Below, one piece after another: positions 1 to 12,104 of a stretch of 64,000 nt of DNA. Below the pieces are notes generated by a model, which saw only the letters and a program-made list of their open reading frames with translations, was not told the origin of the DNA and searched no databases. Each line of letters begins with the position of its first letter. Positions within the stretch are counted from its first letter, which is position 1. The translations under genes and the position numbers were made by a program. The stretch comes from Struthio camelus (Eukaryota > Chordata > Aves > Struthioniformes > Struthionidae): NCBI RefSeq assembly GCF_040807025.1, contig NC_090945.1:38495088-38559087 (forward strand), written 5' to 3'.

Positions 1-679
1 TCTCGGAGCCATCCATATTCGTGCCAACCACAACAGTTATTCTCTCTTGGCTTAGCTTACCAACAGAACACGTTTCCCCTTTAAATGAAAATGTATTATT
101 AGGTAGCATCTGATACAACAGCCCAGTCTCCTTTACATTAAACACGTTTTTTGGCTGATAGTCATTCAAATAGTAAGGAAGAACATTTTGGTACCAAAGA
201 GTCAAAGCGTCCACCGTAGCAGTTGCAGCTGCTCCTACCGGCTGAGCTCTGAATACTAACCCATACCTTGACTTGAAACGGTCAAGCCAGCCGTTGCTGC
301 ACTTAAAATCACCATGGCCAAGCTTCTGGGCAAAATCGTTCGCTTTGAGGCGCAACATAGGACCATTTACCGGCACATTCAAGCACTGAGCGATTCTGTA
401 CCACTTCATTAATGCCTCCTCCAGATCGGTGTAAAAAGCAGTCCGCAGTCTTTTCCTTTTAGGATCAAATCCCAAAGATTCAAAGGCTTCCAAAACTTTC
501 TCTTTATTCTTCATAATTGAAGACAACGAGTTCTTCTTTATGCCGTACTTTGCTGCCACGTCTGCCTTTCTCTTGCCACTCTCCACCGCGCTGATGATGT
601 CAATTTTCTCCTCGATAGATATGCTTTTTTTTTTCCTTCCCGCGGGCAGTGGCGAAGGGCTCCCCGGTGCCTCGGCCAT
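1..679 (-). CDS. TIGD4: Tigger transposable element-derived protein 4 (N-terminal 226 codons; runs off left edge)
   Basis: The reverse strand is open from the ATG at 679-677 to the window edge with no stop and no intron, giving 226 codons plus one base. Residues about 18-70 form the psq-type CENP-B N-terminal helix-turn-helix (begins [20 protein letters not shown]). Residues about 80-150 form the second CENPB-type HTH, with [26 protein letters not shown] and [14 protein letters not shown]. From about residue 185 the DDE-superfamily endonuclease region begins ([14 protein letters not shown], then [13 protein letters not shown]). The family is about 510 residues, so over half lies off the window. 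The human protein is close to identical over much of this stretch, from memory. Tigger-derived genes are domesticated pogo transposases and probably bind DNA in the nucleus; the specific role of TIGD4 is not established. The gene is intronless, as expected, and divergent from ARFIP1. I chose this start because it lies just before the conserved region and inside the CpG island. Confidence 0.95.
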   Translation of the reverse strand, partial: MAEAPGSPSPLPAGRKKKSISIEEKIDIISAVESGKRKADVAAKYGIKKNSLSSIMKNKEKVLEAFESLGFDPKRKRLRTAFYTDLEEALMKWYRIAQCLNVPVNGPMLRLKANDFAQKLGHGDFKCSNGWLDRFKSRYGLVFRAQPVGAAATATVDALTLWYQNVLPYYLNDYQPKNVFNVKETGLLYQMLPNNTFSFKGETCSVGKLSQERITVVVGTNMDGSE

Positions 680-1535
680 GGTGCTCCGCGTCGCCTCGCG
701 GATGCGCACGTACGCGCCCCGCTCTGTCGCTTTGGGATATCAGCGGCTTTAATTAGACGGATGCATCCTGATGTCACGGGCATCGCACTTGGCAGAGTCT
801 TCGCGTTTACAAGTGGCACGTAACTACCGACTCGGTGAATTTTAACTCCGTGCATGCCTTTGGACGGGAAAAGGATTTGCGCGCCCCGCTCGAGGACGGC
901 TGAGGCGAGGAGGCCTGGCAGCGCGCCTGTGGGGCGGCTACGGGGCGGGGGGGGGGTGAGTCTCCGCTCACAGAAGCGGGAAAAGGAATGAGAAGTGAAC
1001 CTAGAGCCTGAACGTTTTGCGGATTTATTTTATTGTATTTTATTTATTTCCCCCTGGATTCACATCCCCCCCCCCCAGTTCGCCTGCCGTCGCTCCCTCT
1101 CCCGGTGTACCGCGCCTCTTTCAGGTCGCGCACGAGAGAGGGAGGACAACAGGCACGGCAGGTCACGCCGCCGTGCTGGACGTGTGCCTGCCGCCTCCAG
1201 CGCCGCCGGCCACCCGCACCCAGCCGGCCAGGGCTGATGGCCCAGGGCCCCCCACAGCCCCGGGCTGCCGCCCCCAGCCGCCGCCTGAGCGAGAAATGAA
1301 AATACAGGCGGAACCGAGCCGGGCGGCGGAACCCGGCGCAGAGGGAGGCGCTGCCGGGGGGGAAGGCGCACCGGGCGGGAGGCGGGGCGGAGGGGGAAGG
1401 TGAGGCGCGGTGGCCCCGGATGTTGTTGCTAAGGTTACCGCTTGGCCGGGGGTGGGGGGGGGGAGCGAGCATAGACACGCTCCTCGTGGGCTAGAGAGGC
1501 GAACGCGTGTCCCCAGCGGGGCCACCGTCGGCCGT

Positions 1536-1557
1536 ACTTCCGGCCAAGTACTTCCGG
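1536..1557 (-). promoter_or_regulatory. Tandem ETS/GABP-type motifs (two copies of CCGGAAGT on the minus strand)
   Basis: The 8-mer ACTTCCGG occurs at 1536-1543 and again at 1550-1557, exactly 14 bp apart. This is the core ETS/GABPA site on the minus strand. Paired GABP sites are typical of CpG-island bidirectional housekeeping promoters. Their position just upstream of the inferred ARFIP1 first exon supports a core promoter role. Binding itself is an inference. Confidence 0.65.
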
Positions 1558-1559
1558 CT

Positions 1560-1723
1560 CCAGCTGGAACCGGAGAAGGAAGAAAATAAAGCTCGAGACG
1601 GGGCCCGTCCTGCTCGCCCGCCCGGTTTTCCTTCCTTCCTTCCTTCCCTCCCTCCCTCCCTCTCCCCCCCCTCCCCTCTTCCCCAGCGCGAGGCACCCGC
1701 AACGGCAGCAGCGCCGCCCGCAG
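1560..1723 (+). other. ARFIP1: ARFIP1 exon 1 (non-coding 5' UTR; 5' end approximate)
   Basis: A strong splice donor, CCCGCAG|GTGAGG, lies at 1723/1724 inside the CpG island, on the strand and at the side expected for ARFIP1 exon 1. The exon has no ATG in frame with exon 2, and an in-frame TAG sits at 1492-1494 upstream. The 5' end is placed just after the ETS pair by inference only. A pyrimidine run ending in CCCCAG at 1681-1686 also resembles an acceptor, so a shorter internal exon cannot be excluded. Confidence 0.5.
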
Positions 1724-4700
1724 GTGAGGGCGGGCGCAGCACAGGGGGCGCCGGGCCGGGCCGTTGGGCCGGGGGCGGCGGTTGGGCCCGGCGCGCGCCG
1801 CCCCTACGTGTCCCTGGGCCCGCCGGCCTCCGCCCGCCGGTGCCGGCGGCAGCGCGGGTGCGGTGTGGGGCCGTCGCAGCGCAGCGCAGCGCAGCGGGGC
1901 GGGAGCGCGGCGCTGCTGGGCGCCGGCTCCCGGCCCCGAGAGGGCAGGCGGGGCCTGAGCCCGCGAGAAGGTGGGTTTCGAGGGAGGAAAAAAGCGGGGA
2001 GGGAAGAAGCTTTACAAGCTGTGTACGTTTCAGGCTCCCAAGACTTAGGCCACCCCCTTAGACTTACTGTGTTACGTGTTCAGATTTGTGTTTTGCCGCC
2101 AGCTTACTGTGCTTAATTCACTAGCAAAGCGTGGAAACACCAGGGTGTTGTGCAGCAAGCAGGTGTTGTGTCTGTCATTGCTTGCAGCCGATAAGCAATT
2201 CTGCTGGTTACTTAGAGTGCATCTTTGATCTATGCCTTTTAACTCGAGCCAGTTCATAGCCTTTCATCTCACTTTCCCTGGACTGGATGTAGTTTCAGTG
2301 CCTAGCATGTTCTTTTTATGCTTAGTGGAGCTGGTAACAAGGCCTTGTCATTTGCTGTCACCGGCTTTGTTATCTGTATAGTGGTTCACTAGAAAGATAC
2401 GTAAGGGTCTTTTGCAGGGCTTTTGCAGGGTCTTTGCACACTGCAGAAGGATGCAGTGTGATCAGTGTGGCACCAAGGCTTACAACTGTGATACATCCAC
2501 TTTGTTGTATTTCTGTATATATGCATGCATGCACGCACATATTTAACGTGTAAGAAATAGATAACACGGAGGAACATTACATTGGAAAAAGTGGAAGCTA
2601 AGGTAATGTCTTGATCACTTGGCTCTATCTGTTTTCATAGAGGTCATAACTGGAGCCTTAGTTAATCTGGAGAGGAGCAGAGTGTTAAAAAGGTTAGGGA
2701 CAGATTGGCCTGGGGTAGGGACTGTGGATATTAGTTATGGCCTTGACCCTGATCTTCCTCTCTGTGGTGCCTTGTAACTCTCATAGCAGCATCGTTAGCT
2801 CTTATAAGCGTAACTGAAGCAATGGAATAAATTGACATATGAATAGTTATTTCAAAAGTGAAATATGAGAGAATCTCATTCTGTAAAGTAGACTTTGGTG
2901 GGTTTTTTTGCTTTTTATCCTTCCTGTACCTAACAACAACCAAAAAAGCCACTTATGTTGATTGCCTATAGGAGCAGCAAGGGAATTGCAAGAGTATGAA
3001 GAGGAAACCGTGCTGTGATTTGCAGCAGAAAGTGTGTAATGTAGTTCTTTTAAATTCTTAAAAAAAAGAACTTGATCTTGGCAAAACCTAGTATTCTTCT
3101 TGGTAGGCTATAAATCAAAATTTAAAAAGTATGTATTAAATCATTATTCTCCATCAGTACTTACACTGGCTGCAAAGTTGCAAAACTTGTCTTGGTTCTG
3201 CAGGCAGCGGAGTAAGAAGACAATAATATAAGCGTATAATAAATGTTATTTGGACAGAAGTTATCTGGATTTTACCTTATTAGCAACTCCCTTCTCAACA
3301 GAAAACCTTAAGTGAAGAAGCCAAGGCATCCTGCTTAGAAAGGCAGAAGTACTGTTGAAAATCCATTTCAGTCCTGAGACTGAGGTAGACATTCACTTAG
3401 GTAATACAACTACATTAAGAATAAACCCTTTATTTAAAAGAAATTTGTTGCTGATATCATGTTTAAATCATAAATGGACCTAATTCCTAAGCATGCTTAT
3501 ATAACCACTTATTATAATTGGTTAAATGTCACCAAAATCTTCATCCTAGTTGAACCTTTGCTTGTTGTTTATAGTTTGTTTCTTACTTTGTCAGTTGAAG
3601 AAGTGATATGTAACCTCCCAGCATTTAAAAAAATCATGCGCGTTTGTTTATGCCTTGCAGAACTTAAAATGAGTGAGGGTGCAGTCTGATATGCGTTTAA
3701 GTTGGCACTCCTTTGGGATGTTGTTGGGAGGTGGAAGAATCTCACTCTATTCTCTACTATTTCTTCCTGTTCTACTCTGGTACGTGTATTTGTTTGGCTT
3801 TGAGGTGAGCTGAGTAGAGAACTGATCTAGTTAAAAAAATAAACAATTAAAGTTATCCAGTGGAGTAGGAATGATGAGAACAGGATGGATTCTGCTTTTT
3901 GGTCAGGGTTATTGGCTTTAATTCGTATCAGAATATAGGTCAATCACTTTCTTCCAAGTAGAACAACTCTGAGCTGTTTTCTGTGAGAGTATTAAGAAAT
4001 CTACCTTCTTTACGATCTTGTCAATGAGGGATGAATTGGCTATTGACTCAGAAGAGTAATGTGAAAGAGTAGAATTGCTGAGACATTCTGTAAACTTAGT
4101 ATCTCTTTGGGTCAGAGCTCCTTTCAAGTCCTCAAAAGCTCTATCAAGAAAGATGGTGAAAGAAAGACGAAAATCTCTTTGCTGCAAGAGATGGGCAAGA
4201 TTCCTTCAAAATCCTTTTTGAAAACAACCCTTGCCAAACTTTCTAGTCCTGTGTCAGTCATGGATGCTATATTCAGTTCTTAGAATTGCAAAGTACTTGT
4301 TCAGTGCTCTTCTGGATGCCTGTATTCTGGGCTTGATACTGCTGGCTGGTCTCTTTAAAGAGGACTGACTTGTAACATATGTTCTTGGTTGTTACTAGGG
4401 AAACTTCCATCAGAGCAGGTGAGAAGATGTAATTTTCTTTGTTTTCGACAGGCTCATCTATCATTTATTTTGAACTATGTTCTTGTAGTTCTTCCCGGAA
4501 GGAAAGTAACTTCTTGTTTCTTGTAGCTTTTAAAGTAAATATTTAAACCTCAAACCTGAATTTCATCCATACAGTCTTAGGACAGTCTTGGAACATAGTG
4601 GATAAAAATGAAAGTTACAGTTTTGATTTTTTTTTTTTTTCCATTGTATTCTACTCCCTCATGAGTATTTGCAGGACGGCTCGTAGGACGGCTCTAGGCA

Positions 4701-7457
4701 TTTAGTTCCTTTTGCAGGATGGTTAAGACCAGCAGCTTGGTTACGTTTGCAGCAGCATTTAGTTAGAAGGAGGAGCTATGTGACCGAGATCTTGTAGGAC
4801 ACAGCAGCAGTTTGTCCCTGGGACTCAGAGTGGTTCTTTACACGATCAAATGTTTTAGTGCTGCTTCAGTGACTACTTGACTGCCTTGGAACAAGGAAAG
4901 AAAGATTTATATACGTATTAATTGTGGATTAGAGAAAAGAAAGCTGGTGGATACATCGGATGACTGTGCTTCATGTCTTCCACATGGCTCCTGAGAAAAA
5001 ATCTGGCAGACTTTATGGGTTAAGTCTTCCAAATTCTTGTTTCTGCTTTAGCAGTGATGTAAAGGCTGGGTTTTTTAGGCTACTTTGGTTATGGCAGTAA
5101 AACATGTTTTTTTTTCTTTTTTTTTCTCCTATGAAATTGAATTTGTGATGATGGCTTATAATCTGAAGGTCAAAGTACAAAATTGAAATTGGTGTTTAGA
5201 AAAGATGCTTTTGGGCAGTGGAAATGAGTAATTGCAGTTGATGGCAAAGAAGGTCCTGGAACATTGAGTAGTCATTTAGCATATTCTAAAACTGTGGCTG
5301 CTTCAGTGAAAAAATAATCAGTAATGCAGCATTCATACTGTCCTGAAGATTAGCAAGTTGATATAAAGAATAGCCCATTCTCTGATACCTGCAATAACAA
5401 ATTCAGAACTGTAGGGATACTTTTGTCTATATGTATTTCTGTAATTGAACCTTAAATATAAATAATATATTTGTTATGTAAATGCCATGTTTGTCATAAC
5501 TTTCATCTGAACATCTTAGCTTTTGAATGTTCATATGCATGTAGAAGGTTTTCATCCTTAAATCTAGGACCTGGTGATTTGTTCATGTTCCTATTTTTGG
5601 TATAGAAGCAGTCATCAGGGATTCCATGTTTTAAACTTAAATATACAATTTTACTTTTTTCTACAAAAGCCACCTTTGATCTCCTGGCTTCCAATTCTTG
5701 TGTTTTAGAGTTGGTCAGTATGATCCTGCACAGCTATCTTGAAAGTATTCATACAGTTTACAGGAAAGTAAGTCTATATAAAAAAATTTGGGGGGAGGAG
5801 GGGGTAATACAAATAGTGAATTAATTTGGATTTTTTAAAATGCATTTTCTTGTCTTTATGTAGCAGCGTCTCTGTGGGTTTGTGGGTTTCTGAGATGGTT
5901 CATGCCTCTAGATTATTAGAGTTCTTGAGATTATCAAGACTATATCAATAATATTTTTGCTCTTTATAGCATTTAATAATTTTAAATAGCATTACCATAG
6001 TATGTGTCAGAGATAAAACTGTAACTCGGGGATCTTTAATGTGGTACAATTAGGTTTTGGATTGTTTCAACCAAGACTACACTGCAAAATGAAGTTAGCG
6101 TGATTTCTTTGCTCTGTGCCTAAACACTTATTCTCCTAGCCCTTAATGGCTTTCTTGTACGTGTGTGTGTATACATACATACATACATATACATACTTAT
6201 ATATCTATATCTATATATACATATAGCTTCAGAAATATCCTGTTAGGCATGCAGGTTGTTTTCAATGAGAAGCAGAGTTTTGATGGGCTGTGTGGAAAAG
6301 CACCCTGCTGTACAATCTTTCTAATTCACAAGTTATGCTACTTTTTAAAATAGTTTGAAAGGAATTTTGTATTAGTAAGTAGGAGGAAAATCCAACTTCA
6401 TTAATTTATAGCTGTGAATTAATTGTACTCAGTCTTGGAGAAAATTCTCTTGTTTTACATGTCTGATTTTCCAAACTAAAGTAACAGGTTATCCAGTGTA
6501 ACATGATCTAGGTGGTTCAATTTCTCAGCCTTTGTGTCCTAATTTATTTCCCCAGTCATGTGAGCTGCTTGCTTTATTAATTATTTGCTGTAATTAAGAC
6601 GTTTTACTGCTTGGGAAGTTGAAATGCAATATAAATAGTGCTTTCTTCATTTTTTTTCTTAAGCATGTATGTGGCTGAATACGTACAAAATTGCACAAGG
6701 CTTGATGAAGTCAAGTCATGTGTGATTATACTCAACACTGACAGTCCTTTTTTAATTTTTAATGATTGGCTGCCTCCTCCTCATAGATAGTTGAGTGAAT
6801 TGCAGTATCACCTGTCACTTCCAGTTAGTTGAAATCAAATTTAAGTTATGTACCTAATGTAGCTTAAGTAGGAAAAATAGCTATCTTATGACCGCTCTGC
6901 TCACCAACGTTTTTTCTTGTGCATATATTCAGCGTATTGACTTGCTTTTCCTCTGTAGGTGAGATTTTTTTTTTTCCCTTTTCCATTGACTGTATAAAAT
7001 GAAAGGGATTCTGTTTCTCATTAGGCATAACAGACTGAACAGATTACTAGGTTCCTGTGACTTGGCATCTATCTAAACTCATTTAACATTTAGGTAAATC
7101 TCATGTCTTAACAAAATTGCAGCCTTACCAATGGTAGGATGCCAACATATTGTTGCAGGTGACAATAAATATCAACTGAAGAACCTCGTTTGACTTCCTG
7201 ACTTTTATATTGCAAGTTTAGCCTTCTGTGCAGTGAATATTGTTTTGGCCATGGGAGTTGCTGTTAGAGCGTATCTGTATCCTTAGTTTGATTTCACACA
7301 GCCAAAGACCTGGTCATCACCAATGGCAGGAGGTTTCTCTTTGTCTTTCAGAAAAAATTCTTTCAAGGTTCTGCAAAGTCTACTTTGATATCTGTAAGGT
7401 GCAACATCCAGCTCCTTGCACGTGAATTAATGCATGCCAAACCTATTTCATTTTCAG
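1724..7457 (+). other. ARFIP1: ARFIP1 intron 1
   Basis: AT-rich intron with no coding potential I can support. It contains a direct triplication of an 11-bp unit (CTTTTGCAGGG-like) near 2408-2435 and a TACA/TATA microsatellite at 6159-6225. No clear transposable element is recognisable. Its 3' end is a good pyrimidine tract and CAG at 7455-7457. Confidence 0.6.
6159..6225. repeat. (TACA)n/(TATA)n microsatellite
   Basis: A short GT run passes into about five TACA units and then an interrupted TATCTA/TATA tract. It is a simple repeat within ARFIP1 intron 1. Confidence 0.85.
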
Positions 7458-7459
7458 GT

Positions 7460-7537
7460 ATGTCAGAACTCAGCAATGAATCCACAGCACTTGATGAATC
7501 TCATCCAGCTGCCGAAGAGGTCCAGTCTGACTCTGAG
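7460..7537 (+). CDS. ARFIP1: ARFIP1 optional exon 2: in-frame N-terminal extension (26 codons)
   Basis: The exon spans 7458-7537. The acceptor is ATTTTCAG|GT and the donor GAG|GTGATT. An ATG at 7460 opens exactly 26 codons (starts MSELSNESTALDE, acidic and Ser/Glu-rich) and ends in phase 0. Exon 3 continues in the same frame with CAA GGT GCG before the usual ATG at 12114, so use of this start would give a 401-residue protein rather than 372. In the spliced mRNA this is the first ATG after an in-frame stop in exon 1. Its Kozak context is moderate (G at -3, T at +4). No domain is recognisable. The exon could instead be 5' UTR with a chance open frame, but the exact phase match argues for coding. 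The exon's first bases form a donor-like GTATGT (see findings). Confidence 0.55.
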
Positions 7538-10500
7538 GTGATTGGGTGATAGTCATATTAGTGTAAAATCAACCAATCCCAGCTACAGTTTCAGACTGCC
7601 AAAAATTCTGATATACATAGCACACTGGAGTTGTTATATGAATTTATTATCTTAAAAGGGGAGGAGGGGCTTGGTTTTGCAACATGATTAACAACAATCC
7701 AATTAATTCGTAACAAAGGATTACTTCAACTAGTAGTCTATTGCTGTGCTGAGGTGTTTGGATTTTATAAGCTGAACGTGTTTAAGCAGGGTGACGAACT
7801 AAAATAAATGTGTTAAGTGCTGCAGAAAGAGAGGATTGGTACTTCAAAGGTAGCAGTCTTTGCGATCTCACTATAACTAGCCATTCTGTCTGCTGCTAGA
7901 GTGGTGAATCCTGGGAGCAGATGCAGCTTGCACCTTCATTGGGGAGAAATCTGTGTCTTTTTCTAGGTATGAACAAACACTTAAGGGTTCCAGTAATATT
8001 TAGCTAATCAAATGTGCTTGGGAGGCAGTTTCAGAAAGGTAAAGAGTAGATGTTGTGGTGACTAGAGTGAGAATGATAAAAACGTTATGCCAAATTTATC
8101 ACTAGTAGAGATTCAGTCCCAGTGATGGTGCAGTAAATTTTTTTTTTTAATAAAAACAGAATAGCTGGTTCCATAGATATTTAGTTCATCTTCAAATCTG
8201 ATATGTGCAAGTAGAGATGCACTAAGAAAACAATGATTAAGTTACTGAGAGATGAATATTTTTCTCTAAATAAGCTTTCCTTCATTACTTTCTGTAGCAC
8301 TTATTTCATTCATGTCTGCTACAAATGTAAGAACTTGTTTAGATTTACTTTAAGCTACTTCTGATAAATTTTCTTCTGAGGGTGCAGTGAGCTGCTGTTA
8401 CAGGGGCAATATGCTTTATTCAGCAATAATACTCATTGACGTAAGAGAAATATCATTATGTGTTGTGGTGGTTTAGTTTTCTCTCAGATCAGTAAGCTTA
8501 TCATGATTGTGTGAAGTGGCAGGAACATGCATCTAGAGATCAGGTAAGGAGAAACGGACCACTGTTTTTGGTGGTGGCTTACAGTTAGATTAAGTATTTT
8601 GAGATAGCGCGCTGCTGGAGCGCGCTGGTGCTGTGGCTGAAGGCAGTCCTTCGTTCTCAATAGCTTCTTATTTTATTACTACCCCCTCTGTTTTGCAGGC
8701 TACCAGGTTTATGCAGCAGTATGATGAACTGTTCTGGAGAGCTCATTTGAGTAAAGAATATCACATCCCCTTTCTGGGGATAGATGACCTTTTTTTTTTT
8801 TTTAACCTCCATTGTTTCCGCAATGTTGTTTGCTATACGAACTCATGTGCTGAGCCAGGGAGGAGGTGGGGAAGGAGGGGAGCTGAGGGGAGGAGAGTTA
8901 GGGGCAAAAAGCGTTTAAAAAAAAAAAAAAGGGGGGGGGGGGCAAGCATCTGTTGTTCTTGGTAGCAAGGTGATTTAGATTGTTCACTGAAGCATAGGCC
9001 ATAATTTCATGTTATGGCTAAGCCAAATCAACAGTTTGCTGCTGCTGAAAAAAGGATATCCCGCTTCCTCTTTCCTGCTGCTTACACCATGACGTCTTTG
9101 GTGTTTGTCTGACCATGTGGTAGACTGATTCAATTTATGGAAGCTGCAAAAAAAAAAAAAAACCCGGTGAAAAGGTTTCTTGCCAGGCTAGTGAGTTGTC
9201 TCTATTGCCTGCAGCCAGGTGAGAGGTGCGTGTTGGAATTGAGAGATGGGACACTGCATGACTCTTAGTGGGGACTGGAAGAAGGGACTAGTGAAACTCC
9301 CTTTTCAATGATGAAAGCTGATATCTTAGTTCAGCCATGAAACAACATTTAACAGGTCACTTCTTACTTTCTCTGATCGTGATAATTCAATTTGCATCAA
9401 GTGGCAATATCTAAAGGACATGTGAATTGCTTCTACGTCCTTTTAGATTAATAGGTTTTCTAGAGAAGCTGACAAATTATATTTATATATATTTCTTTAT
9501 ACACACGTGTGTATGCATGTGTGTACATACACAATTTGTCTGTCAATGTATAATACTAAAAATGATTTTAATTTTTCAATTTGCCTTGATGAAAGGCACC
9601 CAACCATAGTATTTGTTCTGTTTTAATTGAATTTGGAGATACAATTTTGTTTGTGATCCCTGCCAAACTAAATGTATCTGCTGGCAGTACAGGACCTCCT
9701 CTTGACTCCGCTTTCTAACAATTTGCAGAAAGAGAAACAAAAGTGGTGAGGTTAGTGTATACTCACACTTCAGTATTGTGCAACTAGTGATGATAGGCCA
9801 AGCATTTTGGAAAATTATCTGAATTTACATGTCGTATTGCAGAATGATTCATAGTCTTGGAGGTAGAGCAGATGTGAGATTTGAAAAAATTTTTTAAAAA
9901 GTACCTAAGCTGTTGGAGAGGTTTTTTTTAACTTAAAATCTGCTATGACAGGTAACTAGAGGACTTGATCTAATGTTGCAAAAAAGGGAATGGAACAAAT
10001 TACTATTTTTAAAGGAATTCATAAAATAAACATAGTCCTTTTGGTGCGCTTAAGTATTTCCATTTACTTGAAAGCAGCAAGATTAGAGTCTGTTCTGTTG
10101 TATGAAAAGCCACACACAACCTGTTCTACCTTCTAGCTGAAGACTAGCCTACATGGAGCATTTGGTACGTTAGGCCAATGTGAATACATGGCATATATTC
10201 CTCCCTAGTAGCAAATGAAGTCGCTTACAGGATAGTAAATGGAAGGGACTGGTTGAGTAAGTTAAGTGTGTTACAGAGTCACTTTTTGTTGAATTTATAG
10301 CACACTGACTTTTAAAAGATTATTTGAAATCCATTTGTATTTAGAATTTTTAAAAACTTAAAAATGTTGTACCTTAATGTTCTTATTTTAGCAACATGTG
10401 TGAAAGTGTAGCTTTTGATTTAGCTTTGCTAAAAGCTAATCAAAAGCTAATCAAAGGCTAGCTTGTGCTTGACCTTTTTCTTTCCCTCTGCCTATGAGCA

Positions 10501-12104
10501 AAAGGCAGCGTTTAATCAGGATCTGATAGATTTCGGTCTCTATGCTGCTTTTCCTTATGCTGCTAGCTTAAGCACCTCGTTCGACTTTAAGAAGTGTAAA
10601 TGGCTTTTACACTATTATTTGGGGTTTTTACATTTTTATCAGAAGAAATGGATGCCAAATAAAAATAAAATTTGAATAATGAATTCTACTTCGGAAGACC
10701 AAACGAGGTGAAAAGTCTCAGTAAATTAGAGTTGTTATAAGAAATGCCTATTATGTTAATTTAGCTTTGAAAGCAAACTGGAGCTAGAGAAATATGTTTA
10801 TTGAAGACCACAGACAGTGACTAGCTGGAAAAAAGCTTGGGAGGCCTCAGGGCTTAAAAACGAAGTGTCCCATCAGTTATTCCAGAAACCCGTATGTAAA
10901 TTGCATGATGATACTTGTATGGTAGTGGGGAAAAGGAGATACTAGCAGTTCCCTATGAGAGAAGATGCTATCAGAGTGATGCAAGTGATCCTGAGCGAAT
11001 GCCAAAAATAAAACCTTTGTACTATATCGGTATTCTGTAGAAGTGAAGAAAACTTCTCTTATAAAATACACCGTGGAGATGTACCTTGCTCTTCCAGTTT
11101 TGCAGTTACATGGGCTGATTGAAGATTTAGCACAACATTTATATTAGTAATTGAATGAACACTGCTTTTGCTGTGTTTTGTTGGTTAGTTCATAAAAGTG
11201 TACGCAATATGAAAAAACAAAACTACCTTGCAGAGTTAGGAATACCTTTTTGAGAGGGCTGACTTCTTTCAGGAAAAAGTAGGATTTTGTTGTTTGTTTG
11301 TTTGGTTTTTTTTGTGATAAATCTCAGTTTTTCTGTCTTAGTTTTGGAGAGTGCTAAGGTACTGTTCCCTTTTCAGATGCTCATAAATGCTATAATTTCT
11401 GTTTCTCTTTCAAAAATGTCTTTTCTAGGTTTTACCTAAGATCCTCCTTTGTTTTCACTCCTCCTGTTTCACTCTGCTGTTCATAAAACTGCTGTGTTTT
11501 GAAACTAACTTCGACTGTTGAATTGCAGTGATGATTTAAGTTCTTGTTTCTGCATTTAACTTGCCAGCTGTTGACTGAATCAGAGTTGCATACCAGCTGT
11601 TTAGTCAGAAGGTGGCACTATATTATGTTAAAAATAAGAAACAAATTAAGCTAATTTCAAGGTTGGAATCATGACTTTTATTTTTGTAATAAATGATTAA
11701 ACTCATTGCACTTCTCTAATGCATCTTGCTCATCATTAGCTGGTACAATGTCTGGCCAAGCTCAATTTTTTTATAGTTTGAGATATGTAAACTACTGTAA
11801 GGGTCAAATGTATGTATGGAAAATACTTGTCTCTGGTCCCATGCATTTGAAGTTGTAAAGATTATTTTCCCCCTTCTCTTGATCTTGAAGCTTTTAATGA
11901 CTTGTGTCTAAGCTGTGCTAGAATATTAGTGTGATTTGGATACATGATTAAATTAATGTATGCAGACCTAGTATATCAGAGTATTATCGAACGGGACTTT
12001 GGAATAAAATCAGCTGTTATAAAACCTACAGATAAAATATTTTAATATAGATCATTCATTGTAAATGTAAGGCAAATGCTAACCTGTTTCTTCCTACACT
12101 GTAG
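7538..12104 (+). other. ARFIP1: ARFIP1 intron 2
   Basis: AT-rich intron. It holds a CpG-containing 13-bp tandem pair at 8606-8631, an A14/G12 homopolymer junction at 8917-8942, short poly-A and poly-T runs, and a small tandem AAAAGCTAATC-type repeat near 10430-10458. No exon or known transposon was recognised. Confidence 0.6.
8917..8942. repeat. A14-G12 homopolymer junction
   Basis: A run of 14 A is followed directly by a run of 12 G. It is a simple low-complexity tract in ARFIP1 intron 2, and such junctions are prone to sequencing length error. Confidence 0.9.

Larger units (their letters stand above)
640..1960. promoter_or_regulatory. CpG island, probable bidirectional TIGD4/ARFIP1 promoter
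   Basis: GC-rich, CpG-dense sequence covers the TIGD4 start codon, the gap between the divergent genes and ARFIP1 exon 1. It stands out sharply from the AT-rich DNA on the right. It contains GC boxes, a C14-type run near 1066-1079, a C-rich polypyrimidine run (1626-1684) and paired ETS motifs. There is no convincing TATA box. An AT-rich stretch at 1021-1050 interrupts the island and could act as an initiator-proximal element. Divergent genes about 1 kb apart sharing a CpG island usually share a promoter; the exact start sites are not visible here. Confidence 0.8.

Noticed and set aside
1044-2061. Several 100-180-codon open frames around the TIGD4/ARFIP1 CpG island
   Set aside because: Same GC-rich artefact on both strands. 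They overlap the promoter and non-coding exon 1 and show no family resemblance.
8916-8942. A14/G12 and C13/A18 (25028-25058) junctions considered as retroposon tails
   Set aside because: No retroposon body or target duplication could be recognised beside them. They are best treated as simple tracts.
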